A stretch of DNA of 23,345 bases from an uncultured Eggerthellaceae bacterium (GCA_910589135.1 CAJUSL010000019.1:1-23345), one strand, 5' to 3'. Counted from the first letter of the stretch, positions 15,321-23,300 are shown. Numbers and translations: made by a program. Notes: generated from the sequence alone by a model not told the origin.

Positions 15321-16799
15321 ATGGACGAGGCCGCAACGCATCCAGAACCCGTGCTCGAATTCGACGGCGCGTCATTCTCCTACGACGGAGCCGCCCTCCT
15401 CAAGGACGTCACGTTCTCCGTGCATGCCGGCGAAATCGTCGCGCTGACAGGCGGCAATGGGTCGGGGAAGTCGACCGTCGCCAAGCTGGCCGAAGCGTTT
15501 CTGCTGCCTACGTCGGGATGCGTGAGGGTCCTCGGCCGCTCGGTCCGGGAAGCGCACGACGCGGGCGCCGACGGCGTGCTCGCGCTGCGCTCGTCGCTGG
15601 GTCTGGTGATGCAGAACCCCGACGACCAGCTGGTCGCCTCAATCGTCGTCGACGAGGTGGCGTTCGGGCCTACCAACCTGGGCCTGCCCCGCGCGGAGAT
15701 CGTGCGACGCGTGCAGGACGCCCTCGAGCGCGTGGGCATGGCCGACCACGTCGGCAGCAACGTCAACACGCTGTCGGGCGGCCAGCGCCAGCGCATCGCC
15801 ATCGCCGACGCCCTGGCCATGGAGCCGAAGCTGCTGATCATGGACGAGCCCACCTCCATGCTCGACGAGGACGGGCGCCAGGCCGTGCGCCGCATCGCCT
15901 GCGACCTGCGCGCCTCGGGCATGGCCATTCTCTGGATCACGCACTCCGCCGAGGAGGCGGCCTTGGCCGACCGCGTGCTGGCGATCGAGGAAGGCCGCAT
16001 CGTCGACGCGCCCGAGGGCGCCTGCGGCCGACGCGAACAGGCACGGCGACGCGTCGTGCCGAAGGTGCGCCCGCGGCATGCGCACGCACAGGCGGCGCGC
16101 TCGTGCGCACCCCTCGTCGCCTTCCGCGACGTATCGTTCGCATACTCGGCAAAAAGCCGGCTGGGCGCCGACGCCTTCGCGCAGCCCCGCGGAGAGCGCC
16201 TCGTCTTCGAGCACGTGAGCCTCGACGTCCGCGATGGCGAGGCCCTCGCCATCGTCGGGCCCAACGGATGCGGGAAAAGCACCCTGCTCCAGCTGATGAA
16301 CGGGCTGCTGGCCCCCACGTCGGGAGCGGTCGAGGTGTGCGGCACGGGCACCTCGACCCGCGAAGGGGCCAACGCCGCCCGACGCGCGGTCGGGCTCTGC
16401 ATGCAGTACCCCGAGCGCAGCCTCTTCCGCCAGACCGTGCGCGACGAGGTGGCCTACGGGCCGCGGAACCTGGGGCTTGCAGGTGCAGAGCTGGACAGCG
16501 TCGTGCGCGCCGCCATGGAATCGATGGGGCTTCCCTTCGAGGAATACGCTCGCCGCGTGCCGCTCGAGCTGTCGGGGGGCGAACAGCGCAAGGTGGCCCT
16601 GGCGGGCGTGGTCGCGATGAAGCCGAAGGTGCTCGCGCTCGACGAGCCGTGTGCAGGGCTGGATGCGCCGGCGCATGAAACGGTGCTGGACGCGCTTGCC
16701 GGCATGAAGGCCGCAGGGCAGGCCATCGCGATCGTCACCCACGACCCGCTCGACGTGGAGGCGCTGGCCGACCGGGCGTGCGAGTTGGGCACCCGCTAG
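15321..16799 (+). CDS. Fused EcfA1-EcfA2-type ABC transporter ATPase
   Basis: A 492-residue cytoplasmic protein with two complete ABC ATPase domains in one chain. Domain 1 has Walker A GGNGSGKST (44-52), Q-loop MQNPDDQLV (97-105), signature LSGGQRQRIA (151-160), Walker B LLIMDEP (171-177) and the switch H in WITHS. Domain 2 has GPNGCGKST (313-321), MQYPERSLF (361-369), LSGGEQRKVA (417-426) and VLALDEP (437-443). The Q-loop forms are typical of the energy-coupling-factor (cobalt/vitamin) ATPases, normally two proteins, EcfA1 and EcfA2. An Arg-rich linker (about 237-260) joins them. No EcfT or substrate-binding S protein is next to it, so the substrate is unknown and it may serve distant S components. 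AGGAGG at 15301-15306 is the ribosome binding site, with a long 14-nt spacing. No alternative in-frame start lies between. Confidence 0.88.
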   Translation: MDEAATHPEPVLEFDGASFSYDGAALLKDVTFSVHAGEIVALTGGNGSGKSTVAKLAEAFLLPTSGCVRVLGRSVREAHDAGADGVLALRSSLGLVMQNPDDQLVASIVVDEVAFGPTNLGLPRAEIVRRVQDALERVGMADHVGSNVNTLSGGQRQRIAIADALAMEPKLLIMDEPTSMLDEDGRQAVRRIACDLRASGMAILWITHSAEEAALADRVLAIEEGRIVDAPEGACGRREQARRRVVPKVRPRHAHAQAARSCAPLVAFRDVSFAYSAKSRLGADAFAQPRGERLVFEHVSLDVRDGEALAIVGPNGCGKSTLLQLMNGLLAPTSGAVEVCGTGTSTREGANAARRAVGLCMQYPERSLFRQTVRDEVAYGPRNLGLAGAELDSVVRAAMESMGLPFEEYARRVPLELSGGEQRKVALAGVVAMKPKVLALDEPCAGLDAPAHETVLDALAGMKAAGQAIAIVTHDPLDVEALADRACELGTR

Positions 16800-16821
16800 G
16801 ACCGCCCGCGGAAGGCCAAGG

Positions 16822-17154
16822 CTATTCGAACCGGTACAGGTCGCTCGTGGCCTTCTTGAACTCCTCGTAGGCCGCAGCAGCGATGGCCTCGTCCTCGACC
16901 AGCTCGAACTCGAGCGGCTGGCCGTCCTCGTCAAGGCTCGTGGCCTCGAGCAGGACCACCTCGCCCGACGACAGGGCCGCGTTGTCCTCGTCGACGGGGA
17001 AGAAGAAGCCGTACGAGCGTCCATCCACCAGCACCAGGCCCAAGAACTCGAGCGCAAGCTCGTCGCCGTTCTCGTCCTGCACGTTGATGACGATGCCCTC
17101 TTCGGTGGGAGGGCAGAAGTTGGGCGCGCTGCCCTGCCTGATTTCTTCGCTCAT
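16822..17154 (-). CDS. DUF1292-family protein
   Basis: A 110-residue acidic soluble protein of the DUF1292 family, of unknown function. Typical features are the two-strand start TEEGIVINVQDENGDELALEFLGLVLVDGRSYGFFFPVDE, split here by short acidic turns, then VVLLEA and a closing helix ending FKKATSDLYRFE. GAGGTGAGG sits just before the ATG. It lies downstream of secDF on the same strand, with 57 bp and a strong hairpin between. In other bacteria DUF1292 genes sit near yrrK/ruvX and ureB-like housekeeping genes, which gives no clear clue to function. The gene ends 22 bp from the convergent EcfA stop, with no visible terminator between. Confidence 0.8.
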   Translation of the reverse strand: MSEEIRQGSAPNFCPPTEEGIVINVQDENGDELALEFLGLVLVDGRSYGFFFPVDEDNAALSSGEVVLLEATSLDEDGQPLEFELVEDEAIAAAAYEEFKKATSDLYRFE

Positions 17155-17172
17155 GACCTCACCTCGGACTGA

Positions 17173-17195
17173 ACCGCCGCCCGGTGGGCGGCGGT
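17173..17195 (-). other. Strong hairpin between secDF and the DUF1292 gene
   Basis: ACCGCCGCCC (17173-17182), loop GGT, GGGCGGCGGT (17186-17195): a perfect 10-bp GC stem. No T-run follows on either strand, so it is not a standard terminator. It sits 16 nt after the secDF stop and could slow transcription or protect the secDF 3' end. Confidence 0.5.
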
Positions 17196-17211
17196 CGGCT
17201 GTCCCAAACTG

Positions 17212-20082
17212 CTATTTCTTGTTCTTCTTGACCGGCCGCTTGACGGTGCGCGCAGGCTTGCCGGACTTGCTGTGCGATTTCGCCTTGCCCGCTCCCTTGC
17301 CGGCCGTCGAAGCCGACGCCTTCGCGGCTTCGGCGCCTATGGCGGCGGCCATGTCGCCCTCGGCCACCCCCATGGACTCGCGTGCGAGCCTTGTGCCGTC
17401 GTGCTGGTAGACGTTCTGCTCGCCCAGCTCGGGATGCGGCGAGGACGGCCTCGACGCCTTCTCGGCCTCGCGCGCCACCTTCCTCGCGGCACGCTCCTGC
17501 TCCTTGCGGGCGGCCTCGATGCGCGCGACGGGCACCTGTTCGATGTCGCCCGAATCGGCCGACTCGAAGGAGAACAGCCCGATGGTGGGCCCGTACTTCT
17601 TCGCCAGCTTGGCGTAGCGCTTCTCGCGCGTCTTCCAGATGCTGTACAGCGGCACGGCCACCGCGATGGACGAATAGGAGCCGGCGATCAGGCCGATGGC
17701 CATCGCGAACGCGAAGTCCTTCAGCGTCTCGCCGCCGAACAGCAGCATGGCGAAGACGGGGATGAACGACGTGAGCGTGGTGTTGATGGTGCGGATGAAC
17801 ACCTGGTTCATGGAGTGGTTAGCCATGGTCATGAACGTGCAGCGGATGCCTTCGCCCGACATGTTGTCGTTGATGCGGTGGAACACGACCACCGTGTCGT
17901 AGAGCGAGTAGCCCAGGATGGTGAGCAGCGCCGCGATGGTGTTCGGGTTGACCTCGCGGCCCACCAGCGCGTAGATGCCCATCACCAGGATGAGGTCGTG
18001 CAGCAGCGTGACCACCGCGATGACGCCCATCTTGTACTCGAAGCGGATGGCGATGTAGACGATGATGAGGATGATGGACGCCAAGAACGCGATCAGCGAC
18101 GACTGGATGACGCTGGCGCCCCAGTCGGGCCCGATGGTGTCGACGCTGATGTCGGAGGAGTTCCATCCGAACTTGTCGCCGACGGCGTTCGCGGTGGCGG
18201 TGGACGCCTGGGCGTCCGTGTTGGTGGTGCGCACCAAAAAGCCCGGCTCGCCGTTGGTCGTGGTGGTCTGGATGGTGACGTCCTCCACGCCCTGCTCGCC
18301 GAATGCCTCGCGCAGCTGGTCGCTGGTGATGTCGCCGGTGTTGGCGTAAGTGATGGAGCTGCCGCCCACGAACTCGATGCCGAAGTTGAAGCCCTTGAAG
18401 CCGATGACGGCGAAGCAGGCGACGACGGCGACGGCGGCCACGCTCAGGAAGATCTTGCGGATTCCCAGGAAGTTGATGTCGTGCTTGATGAAGCGGCCCT
18501 TGACCTTCTTGGCCGCGTCGATGGCGATGGAGCGTCCGGCCATGCCCGTCTGGTTCTCGGCCAGCGCCTCCGACTCGAGCGCGTTCATCTGCTCGCCGGT
18601 CTCGGCCAGGGCCTCGGTGGTGCCCTCGGCGGCGGCGAGGTCGGCGTAGAAGTGCGACGCCTCCTGGCAGTCCCTGATGCCCCAGAACCCGGGGTTCTTC
18701 TGAATGGCGCGCGGCGCCAGCAGGCGGATCAGCGGCGCCTTGAACAGCAGCATCATGGCGATGTCGCAGAAGATGCCGAGCGACAGCGTGAGGCCGAAGC
18801 CTTTGACCGACGCGCTTGCCAGGAAGAACAGGCAGAGCGCCGACACCAGCGTGACCAGGTCGGCGTCGATGGAGGTGAAGATGGCGTGGCGCACGCCCGA
18901 CTGCGAGGCGGCGCGCACGCTCTTGCCCATGCGTATCTCCTCGCGGAAGCGCTCCACCGTGAGGATGGACGAGTCGGCGGCCATGCCGATGGTCAGCACG
19001 ATGCCGGCCACGCCGGAAAGCGTGAGGCTGAACAGGCCGAAGGCCGAGAGCGCGGCCAGGATGCCCAGGTACAGAACGGCCATGACGAGCACCGCCGCGG
19101 CCGTGATGAGGCCCAGGCCCTTGTAGAAGAACAGCAGGTACAGCATGACGCAGGCGAGGCCGATGAGCACGACGACGAGGCCTGCGAGCAGCGCGTCGAG
19201 GCCCAGGGTGGGGCCGACCACCTGGCTCTGCGAGATGTCGAAGTTGACGGGCAGCGAGCCGGACTCCAGCACGGTGCGGAAGGCGTTGGCCTCGTCGGCG
19301 GAATAGTTGCCGGTGATGGCCACCTTGCCGTCGGTGATGATGGACTGCACGCCGGGCGCGCTTTCCACCTTGTCGTCGAGGATGATGACGACCTGGCCGT
19401 TCATGGCCACCAGGTTGCGGGTGGCGTCGGCGAAGGCCTGGGTGCCTTGCGGGTCGAGCTCGAGGTTCACGGCGTAGTAGGCGCTGGTCTGGCTGGCGCG
19501 GTCGACCGAGATCTTGTTGATGTTGTCGCCCGTGAGCAGCACGTCGTAGGTGCCGGGGGGCACCTCCAGCTCGGCGTCCTCCTCGGCCGGGAAGCTGTAC
19601 CCGAACTCGTCCTCGATCTGGGTGTTCTCGCCGTAGGAGCCGGCCTGGATCTTCTCGACGACCTCGTCGTCGGTGAAGGTGGTGATGTCGGCGAAGACCA
19701 GCTGGCCGGTGGAGCCGATGGTCTTGAGCGCCTCCTCCGAGTCCTCGAGGCCGGGAATCTGAACGATGATCTGGTCGGTTCCCTGCACCTGCACGGTGGC
19801 CTCGGACGCGCCGAGCGCGTTGACGCGGTTCTCGATGATGGTGCGCGAGTCCTCCATCTGCTCGTCGGTGACAGGGGCGCCGTTCTCCGAGTCGGCCGTC
19901 ATCACGACGGACAGGCCGCCGCGGATGTCGAGGCCGAGGTTGATCTTGTCTTGCGGGGGGACGAACAGTGCGACGGATGCGATGATGACCAGCAGCGTTG
20001 CGATAAGAAGCCAGATGTTGCGCCTGTCGTGCGTTCGCGACGTGTTCTTGGGCTTCTTCGCCACAGTACGTTCGAGTGCCAC
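17212..20082 (-). CDS. secDF: Protein translocase SecDF, fused, with long basic C-terminal tail
   Basis: A 956-residue fusion of SecD and SecF, the proton-driven membrane pair that pulls secreted proteins out of the SecYEG channel. SecD half: first helix 23-41, LGLDIRGG at 49-56 (the DLRGG-type motif), periplasmic P1 region 57-295, five helices 298-455, and the key acid D370 in GMAADSSILTVERFREE. A linker of about 80 residues (456-540) joins SecF: helix 543-562, FGIEFVGG (567-574), helices from 660, and D729 in GYSLYDTVVVFHRIND, where the usual Asn before Asp is Tyr. After the last helix (about 815) comes a 140-residue charged tail ending in a Lys/Arg-rich run. The GTG start at 20082 has GAGAGGT six bases upstream. 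Lone from other sec genes, but near tgt, as in many bacteria where yajC-secDF follows tgt. No yajC is present. Confidence 0.95.
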   Translation of the reverse strand: MALERTVAKKPKNTSRTHDRRNIWLLIATLLVIIASVALFVPPQDKINLGLDIRGGLSVVMTADSENGAPVTDEQMEDSRTIIENRVNALGASEATVQVQGTDQIIVQIPGLEDSEEALKTIGSTGQLVFADITTFTDDEVVEKIQAGSYGENTQIEDEFGYSFPAEEDAELEVPPGTYDVLLTGDNINKISVDRASQTSAYYAVNLELDPQGTQAFADATRNLVAMNGQVVIILDDKVESAPGVQSIITDGKVAITGNYSADEANAFRTVLESGSLPVNFDISQSQVVGPTLGLDALLAGLVVVLIGLACVMLYLLFFYKGLGLITAAAVLVMAVLYLGILAALSAFGLFSLTLSGVAGIVLTIGMAADSSILTVERFREEIRMGKSVRAASQSGVRHAIFTSIDADLVTLVSALCLFFLASASVKGFGLTLSLGIFCDIAMMLLFKAPLIRLLAPRAIQKNPGFWGIRDCQEASHFYADLAAAEGTTEALAETGEQMNALESEALAENQTGMAGRSIAIDAAKKVKGRFIKHDINFLGIRKIFLSVAAVAVVACFAVIGFKGFNFGIEFVGGSSITYANTGDITSDQLREAFGEQGVEDVTIQTTTTNGEPGFLVRTTNTDAQASTATANAVGDKFGWNSSDISVDTIGPDWGASVIQSSLIAFLASIILIIVYIAIRFEYKMGVIAVVTLLHDLILVMGIYALVGREVNPNTIAALLTILGYSLYDTVVVFHRINDNMSGEGIRCTFMTMANHSMNQVFIRTINTTLTSFIPVFAMLLFGGETLKDFAFAMAIGLIAGSYSSIAVAVPLYSIWKTREKRYAKLAKKYGPTIGLFSFESADSGDIEQVPVARIEAARKEQERAARKVAREAEKASRPSSPHPELGEQNVYQHDGTRLARESMGVAEGDMAAAIGAEAAKASASTAGKGAGKAKSHSKSGKPARTVKRPVKKNKK

Positions 20083-20177
20083 GTATGTACCTCTCGTTTG
20101 ACCTACATTGATGCGGTATTTTGCATAAAGCAGCTAAGCCTTCCGGAAAAGGGCGTAGCGCACCTATTTTGCCATAA
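20083..20177 (-). promoter_or_regulatory. AT-rich leader upstream of secDF
   Basis: This 95-bp gap between the tgt stop and secDF start is noticeably AT-rich. On the - strand it contains TTATGCAAAATAC, with TTTTCC about 17 bp upstream as a weak promoter candidate, and the small palindrome TTCCGGAA. The secDF ribosome binding site GAGAGGT is at its downstream end. A seven-codon frame inside it is probably chance. Readthrough from tgt is also possible, since I see no terminator after tgt. Confidence 0.3.
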
Positions 20178-21323
20178 CTAGTAGTCCAATGCAGCAGGCG
20201 AGGCAAGCCATTCCGATAAAAATACATCATATTCATCATTGAGCACCGCCTGGCGCGCGCGGCGCATGAGATCCAGCAAGAAGTGCAGGTTGTGCAGCGT
20301 GACGAGAATGCCGCCCAGCATCTCGCCCTGCACGATCAGGTGCCGGATGTAGGCGCGCGAATACTGGGTGCATGCGGGGCACGTGCATGCGGCGTCGAGC
20401 GGTCCGAAGTCGCGCTTGTGCTTGGCGTTCTTCATGTTCATGCGTCCCTGGCTGGAGAACGCCGTGCCCATGCGCCCGGTGCGCGTGGCCAGCACGCAGT
20501 CGAACATGTCGACGCCCTCGGCCACGGCGCGCACCAGCGTGGTAGGGTTGCCGACGCCCATCAGGTAGCGCGGCCGGTCTGCGGGGAGCGCGCGGGCCAC
20601 CTCGCCCAGCGTCTCGAACATGACCTCGTGGCTCTCCCCCACCGAGTAGCCCCCGATGCCGAAGCCGCCGAAGGCGCGCCCGCCCGCCGCCGTCGACACG
20701 CGCTCGGCCTCGAGCAGGCGGCGCACCGACTCGAGGCGCAAATCGAGGTGCATGCCGCCCTGCACGATGCCGAACAGGGTCTGGTCGGCCTTGGCGTGCG
20801 CGGCCAGGCAGCGCGCGGCCCACGCGCTGGAGTAGTCGACGGCCTTCTGCACGAACTCGCGCGTGGCCGGGTACGGGGCGCATTGGTCCAGCTGCATGAC
20901 GATGTCCGCGCCGATCAGCTGCTGTATCTCCATGTTCTTCTCGGGCGTCCAACGCACCTTCTCGCCGTCGTAGACGCTCCGGAAGGTCACGCCGTCGTCG
21001 TCTAGGGTCACCGTGTCGGCGAGCGAGAACACCTGGAATCCGCCCGAGTCCGTGAGGATGGGCCCGTCGTAGTTCATGAAGCGGTGGATGCCGCCGGCCT
21101 CGGCGACGACGTCCGCGCCGGGCCGCATGGCCAGGTGATACGTGTTGGCGAGCACCACCTGCGCCCCCAGGTCGTGCAGCTGGTCGGGCGTGATGCCCTT
21201 GACCGTCGCGCGCGTGCCCACGGGCATGAACATGGGCGTGTGGAAGCAGCCGTGCGCCGTCTCGTAGGTGAGCGCGCGGGCGTGGCCGCTGGTGGCGTCG
21301 GTCGTGCAGTCGAAAAGCGCCAT
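20178..21323 (-). CDS. tgt: tRNA-guanine transglycosylase (queuine tRNA-ribosyltransferase)
   Basis: A 381-residue enzyme that swaps guanine-34 in the anticodon of Asp, Asn, His and Tyr tRNAs for the queuosine precursor preQ1. The catalytic acid is D92 in TDSGGFQVFS, and the nucleophile D275 is in DMFDCVLATRTGR. The base-recognition loop is FGGFGIGGYSVGE at 218-230. The structural zinc ligands are C313, C315 and C318 (CTCPAC) and H344. ATG 21323 is chosen because the family N-terminus (ARALTYETAHGCFHTPMFMPVGT) starts about residue 15; the frame open to 21455 is antisense to the HAD gene. It begins 8 nt after the HAD hydrolase stop, so the two share a transcript. Divergent queH encodes the last queuosine step, placing Tgt in a small queuosine neighbourhood. 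No preQ1-synthesis genes (queC, queD, queE, queF) are in the window. Confidence 0.96.
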   Translation of the reverse strand: MALFDCTTDATSGHARALTYETAHGCFHTPMFMPVGTRATVKGITPDQLHDLGAQVVLANTYHLAMRPGADVVAEAGGIHRFMNYDGPILTDSGGFQVFSLADTVTLDDDGVTFRSVYDGEKVRWTPEKNMEIQQLIGADIVMQLDQCAPYPATREFVQKAVDYSSAWAARCLAAHAKADQTLFGIVQGGMHLDLRLESVRRLLEAERVSTAAGGRAFGGFGIGGYSVGESHEVMFETLGEVARALPADRPRYLMGVGNPTTLVRAVAEGVDMFDCVLATRTGRMGTAFSSQGRMNMKNAKHKRDFGPLDAACTCPACTQYSRAYIRHLIVQGEMLGGILVTLHNLHFLLDLMRRARQAVLNDEYDVFLSEWLASPAALDY

Positions 21324-21331
21324 GGTCCCCG

Positions 21332-22105
21332 TCACTTCCGTATGCCGCAGGCAGGGTTCTTGCAGTCGGGAAGGGTCTCCACCCAGTCGGCGAACTCGGC
21401 GAACGTGCCGTGCCTGACGGCGTCCACATCGAGCCCCACCGGGTCGAGCAGCCAATCGGTCACCAGGTAGGCGTCGGCGCCCAGCTCGCAGAACGCCAAA
21501 TCCTCCAGCGTGTTGTTCCCCACCATCAGCACGTCCTCGCCGGCAAGCCCCAAAGCCGCAAGGTTCTCGGCGTAGTAGGCATGCTTGGGCTTCACGGACG
21601 TGGAGTTCTCGTAGGTGGTGATGCGCGCAAAGACGGCAGGGTCGACGCCCGCCCAGGCAAGGCGGTGCTGCACGGCGCGCAGCGGGAACATGGGCATGGT
21701 GGCGAGCACCAGCGGGTACCCCTTCCGCACCAGCGCGTCGATGGCGCGGGGCGCGTCCGGGTTGCCCGCGAAGCCCTCGCCGATGAGGCCGAACTCGCTC
21801 TCGTAGAACTCGTCGGCGATGGCGCGCACTTCCTCGAGCGCGTCGCCTTCGGCGCCGTACGCCTTAGCGAACTCGGCCCAGAACGCGTCCTTGTTGAGGG
21901 CGCCGTCGTCGTGGGAGGCCATGGCGTAGGTCCCGTCCTTGAGGGCCGCCATGAAGCGCTGCGCATCGAGCCCGCGAGCGCCGGCGTAGGCGCCGATGCG
22001 CGCGAAGTAGGCGCCCATGAACTCGTCTATGTCCATCGGAAGGAGGGTTCCGTCCAAATCGAAGCAGATGGCGCGGTATCCCCGCTCGTTGTCATGCATG
22101 AACAT
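21332..22105 (-). CDS. HAD-superfamily hydrolase
   Basis: A 257-residue haloacid-dehalogenase-like phosphatase. Motif I is CFDLDGTLL with D16 and D18; motif II threonine is T136 in VLATMP; motif III lysine is K172 or K174 in TSVKPKH. Motif IV reads VGNNTLEDL (195-203), with Asn in place of the usual first Asp but the E201-D202 acidic pair kept. A helical cap follows motif I (about 27-115), as in subclass C1. The extreme C-terminus carries two cysteines (CKNPACG). The substrate is unknown. It shares a transcript with tgt and is divergent from queH, so a nucleotide or base-phosphate role in queuosine salvage is possible but unproven. ATG 22105 or 22099 could be the start; GAGAGGGGG precedes both. 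Confidence 0.85.
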   Translation of the reverse strand: MFMHDNERGYRAICFDLDGTLLPMDIDEFMGAYFARIGAYAGARGLDAQRFMAALKDGTYAMASHDDGALNKDAFWAEFAKAYGAEGDALEEVRAIADEFYESEFGLIGEGFAGNPDAPRAIDALVRKGYPLVLATMPMFPLRAVQHRLAWAGVDPAVFARITTYENSTSVKPKHAYYAENLAALGLAGEDVLMVGNNTLEDLAFCELGADAYLVTDWLLDPVGLDVDAVRHGTFAEFADWVETLPDCKNPACGIRK

Positions 22106-22123
22106 GCCCCCTCTCGTCGCTCA

Positions 22124-22132
22124 TGATAGTAT
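22124..22132 (+). promoter_or_regulatory. Extended -10 element of queH
   Basis: TGATAGTAT fits the extended -10 pattern TGnTAnnnT. Its end is 7 bases before GTG 22140 and 10 before ATG 22143, so the queH message would have almost no leader. No -35 is recognised, as is common for extended -10 promoters. Confidence 0.45.
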
Positions 22133-22133
22133 A
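22128..22133 (-). promoter_or_regulatory. -10 element of the HAD-tgt unit
   Basis: TATACT on the - strand, overlapping the queH -10 on the opposite strand base for base. It gives a leader of about 15-20 nt containing GAGAGGGGG. Any -35 would fall inside the first codons of queH (TTCGAC is a weak candidate). Confidence 0.45.
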
Positions 22134-22142
22134 GCGTCCGTG

Positions 22143-22883
22143 ATGGACGTCGAAGGAAAGCCCCGCGAAATGCTGCTGCACGCCTGCTGCGGCCCGTGCT
22201 CCCTCGAGCCCGTGCGCGTGCTGCGCGAGCGCGGGTGCGAACCCGACGTCTTCTACGCCAACTCCAACATCGGGCCTGCAGACGAGTACGCCCGCAGGCT
22301 CGAGACCATCCGGCAGTGGGCCCGCGAGGCCGGCCTCGTCTTCGTCGAAGGCGGCTGGCGCCCCGAGGCGTGGGACGAGCAGGTGGGCCGCCCGTGGCGC
22401 GAGGGAGCGGCCACGCGCGAGGAGCGCTGCCGCGCCTGCTACCGCCTGCGGTTCGAAGAGGCCGCGGCCTATGCCGCCGAGCACGGGTACGCGTCGATGG
22501 GCACCACGCTTTCGGTCAGCCCCTACCAGTACACCGACGTCATCCGCGAGGAGCTCGAGCGCGCCTGCGCGGCCTTCGGCATCCGGGCCGCCTTCGAGGA
22601 CTGGCGCCCTTTCTACGACGAGGCCACGCGACGCTCGCGAGAGGCGGGCATGTACCGCCAGAACTACTGCGGATGCGCGTTCTCGAAGGCCGAGTCCGAG
22701 CAGGAGCGCGCCGAGCGCAAGGAAGCCAGGCGCGCCGAGCGCGAGCGCTGGCTGTCCGAGCACGCCGAAGAGCTCGAACAGGAGGCGCGCGAACGCGAGG
22801 CCAGGCGTGCCGAGCGCGCCGCATACGACGCCGAACGCGCCCGCCGGCGCCGGATTCTGAAACAGTTGAGGAAAGAGGCCTAG
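22143..22883 (+). CDS. queH: Epoxyqueuosine reductase QueH with charged C-terminal extension
   Basis: A 246-residue QueH (formerly DUF208), the iron-sulfur enzyme that reduces epoxyqueuosine in tRNA to queuosine, a non-homologous alternative to QueG. The N-terminal loop motif LLHACCGPCS (11-20) holds the adjacent cysteines C15-C16 plus C19. ERCRACYRLR gives C96 and C99, and YRQNYCGCAFS gives C176 and C178. FYANSNI and TTLSVSPYQ are also family motifs. After about residue 183 there is a 63-residue Arg/Glu/Ala-rich helix not found in the roughly 180-residue core. ATG 22143 is used because an extended -10 lies just upstream. GTG 22140 and ATG 22170 (with AAGGAAAG upstream) are alternatives, all retaining the CC motif. 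It shares a divergent promoter with HAD-tgt and is followed after 1 nt by a small gene. Confidence 0.93.
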   Translation: MDVEGKPREMLLHACCGPCSLEPVRVLRERGCEPDVFYANSNIGPADEYARRLETIRQWAREAGLVFVEGGWRPEAWDEQVGRPWREGAATREERCRACYRLRFEEAAAYAAEHGYASMGTTLSVSPYQYTDVIREELERACAAFGIRAAFEDWRPFYDEATRRSREAGMYRQNYCGCAFSKAESEQERAERKEARRAERERWLSEHAEELEQEAREREARRAERAAYDAERARRRRILKQLRKEA

Positions 22884-22884
22884 C

Positions 22885-23298
22885 ATGTTCGAGCGCGACT
22901 ACATCATGAAGCTCCTGGCCGACCTTCTGCAGGCCATCGTCAAGTCGATGCTGCAGGCCGAGAAGGAGGAGAATCCCTACCTGGCCGCCCAGACGCTGGA
23001 GGCGGCGATCGGCAACGCGGTGGACATGGACGCCTCGGTGTTCATGTCGCTGTCGCCCGAGTCGATGGCCTCCATCATGACGATCTCGCACACCGACCCG
23101 CGCTCGACCGAGTACGTCGCGCGCTCGCTGGCCCTGGCGGCCGACTACAACCGCAAGGCCGGCTTCGCCGAGCTGGCCGACCTGCGCATGGGCCAGGCCC
23201 GCGCCGTCGCCTGCGCTTTCGGGCACGACATCGCCGACATGGAGGGCGACCCGCAGGCGTCCATGCGGGATTTCCTCGACGAGGAGGACCGCGCTTAA
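22885..23298 (+). CDS. Small helical protein, probably DUF6483 family
   Basis: A 137-residue, probably all-helical soluble protein without signal peptide or membrane segment. The N-terminus MFERDYIMKLLADLLQAI resembles the start of DUF6483 proteins as I remember them (a DYxMxxI-type opening helix), but I hold this assignment loosely. The rest consists of amphipathic helices, with LAAQTLEAAIG, a Ser/Met-rich turn, and YVARSLALAADYNRKAGF resembling a TPR-like helical pair. It begins one base after the queH stop with AAAGAGG as ribosome binding site, so the two are cotranscribed. Function is unknown. An acidic end (DFLDEEDRA) closes the protein and TAA ends the reading frame. Confidence 0.7.
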   Translation: MFERDYIMKLLADLLQAIVKSMLQAEKEENPYLAAQTLEAAIGNAVDMDASVFMSLSPESMASIMTISHTDPRSTEYVARSLALAADYNRKAGFAELADLRMGQARAVACAFGHDIADMEGDPQASMRDFLDEEDRA

Positions 23299-23300
23299 TT

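Noticed and set aside
20083..20177. Secretion-monitoring arrest peptide in the secDF leader
   Set aside because: The only frame with an ATG is seven codons long with no convincing ribosome binding site.
17272..20181. 969-codon + strand frame opposite secDF
   Set aside because: Perfect antisense shadow of SecDF, rich in Asp/Val/His/Gly with no domain.
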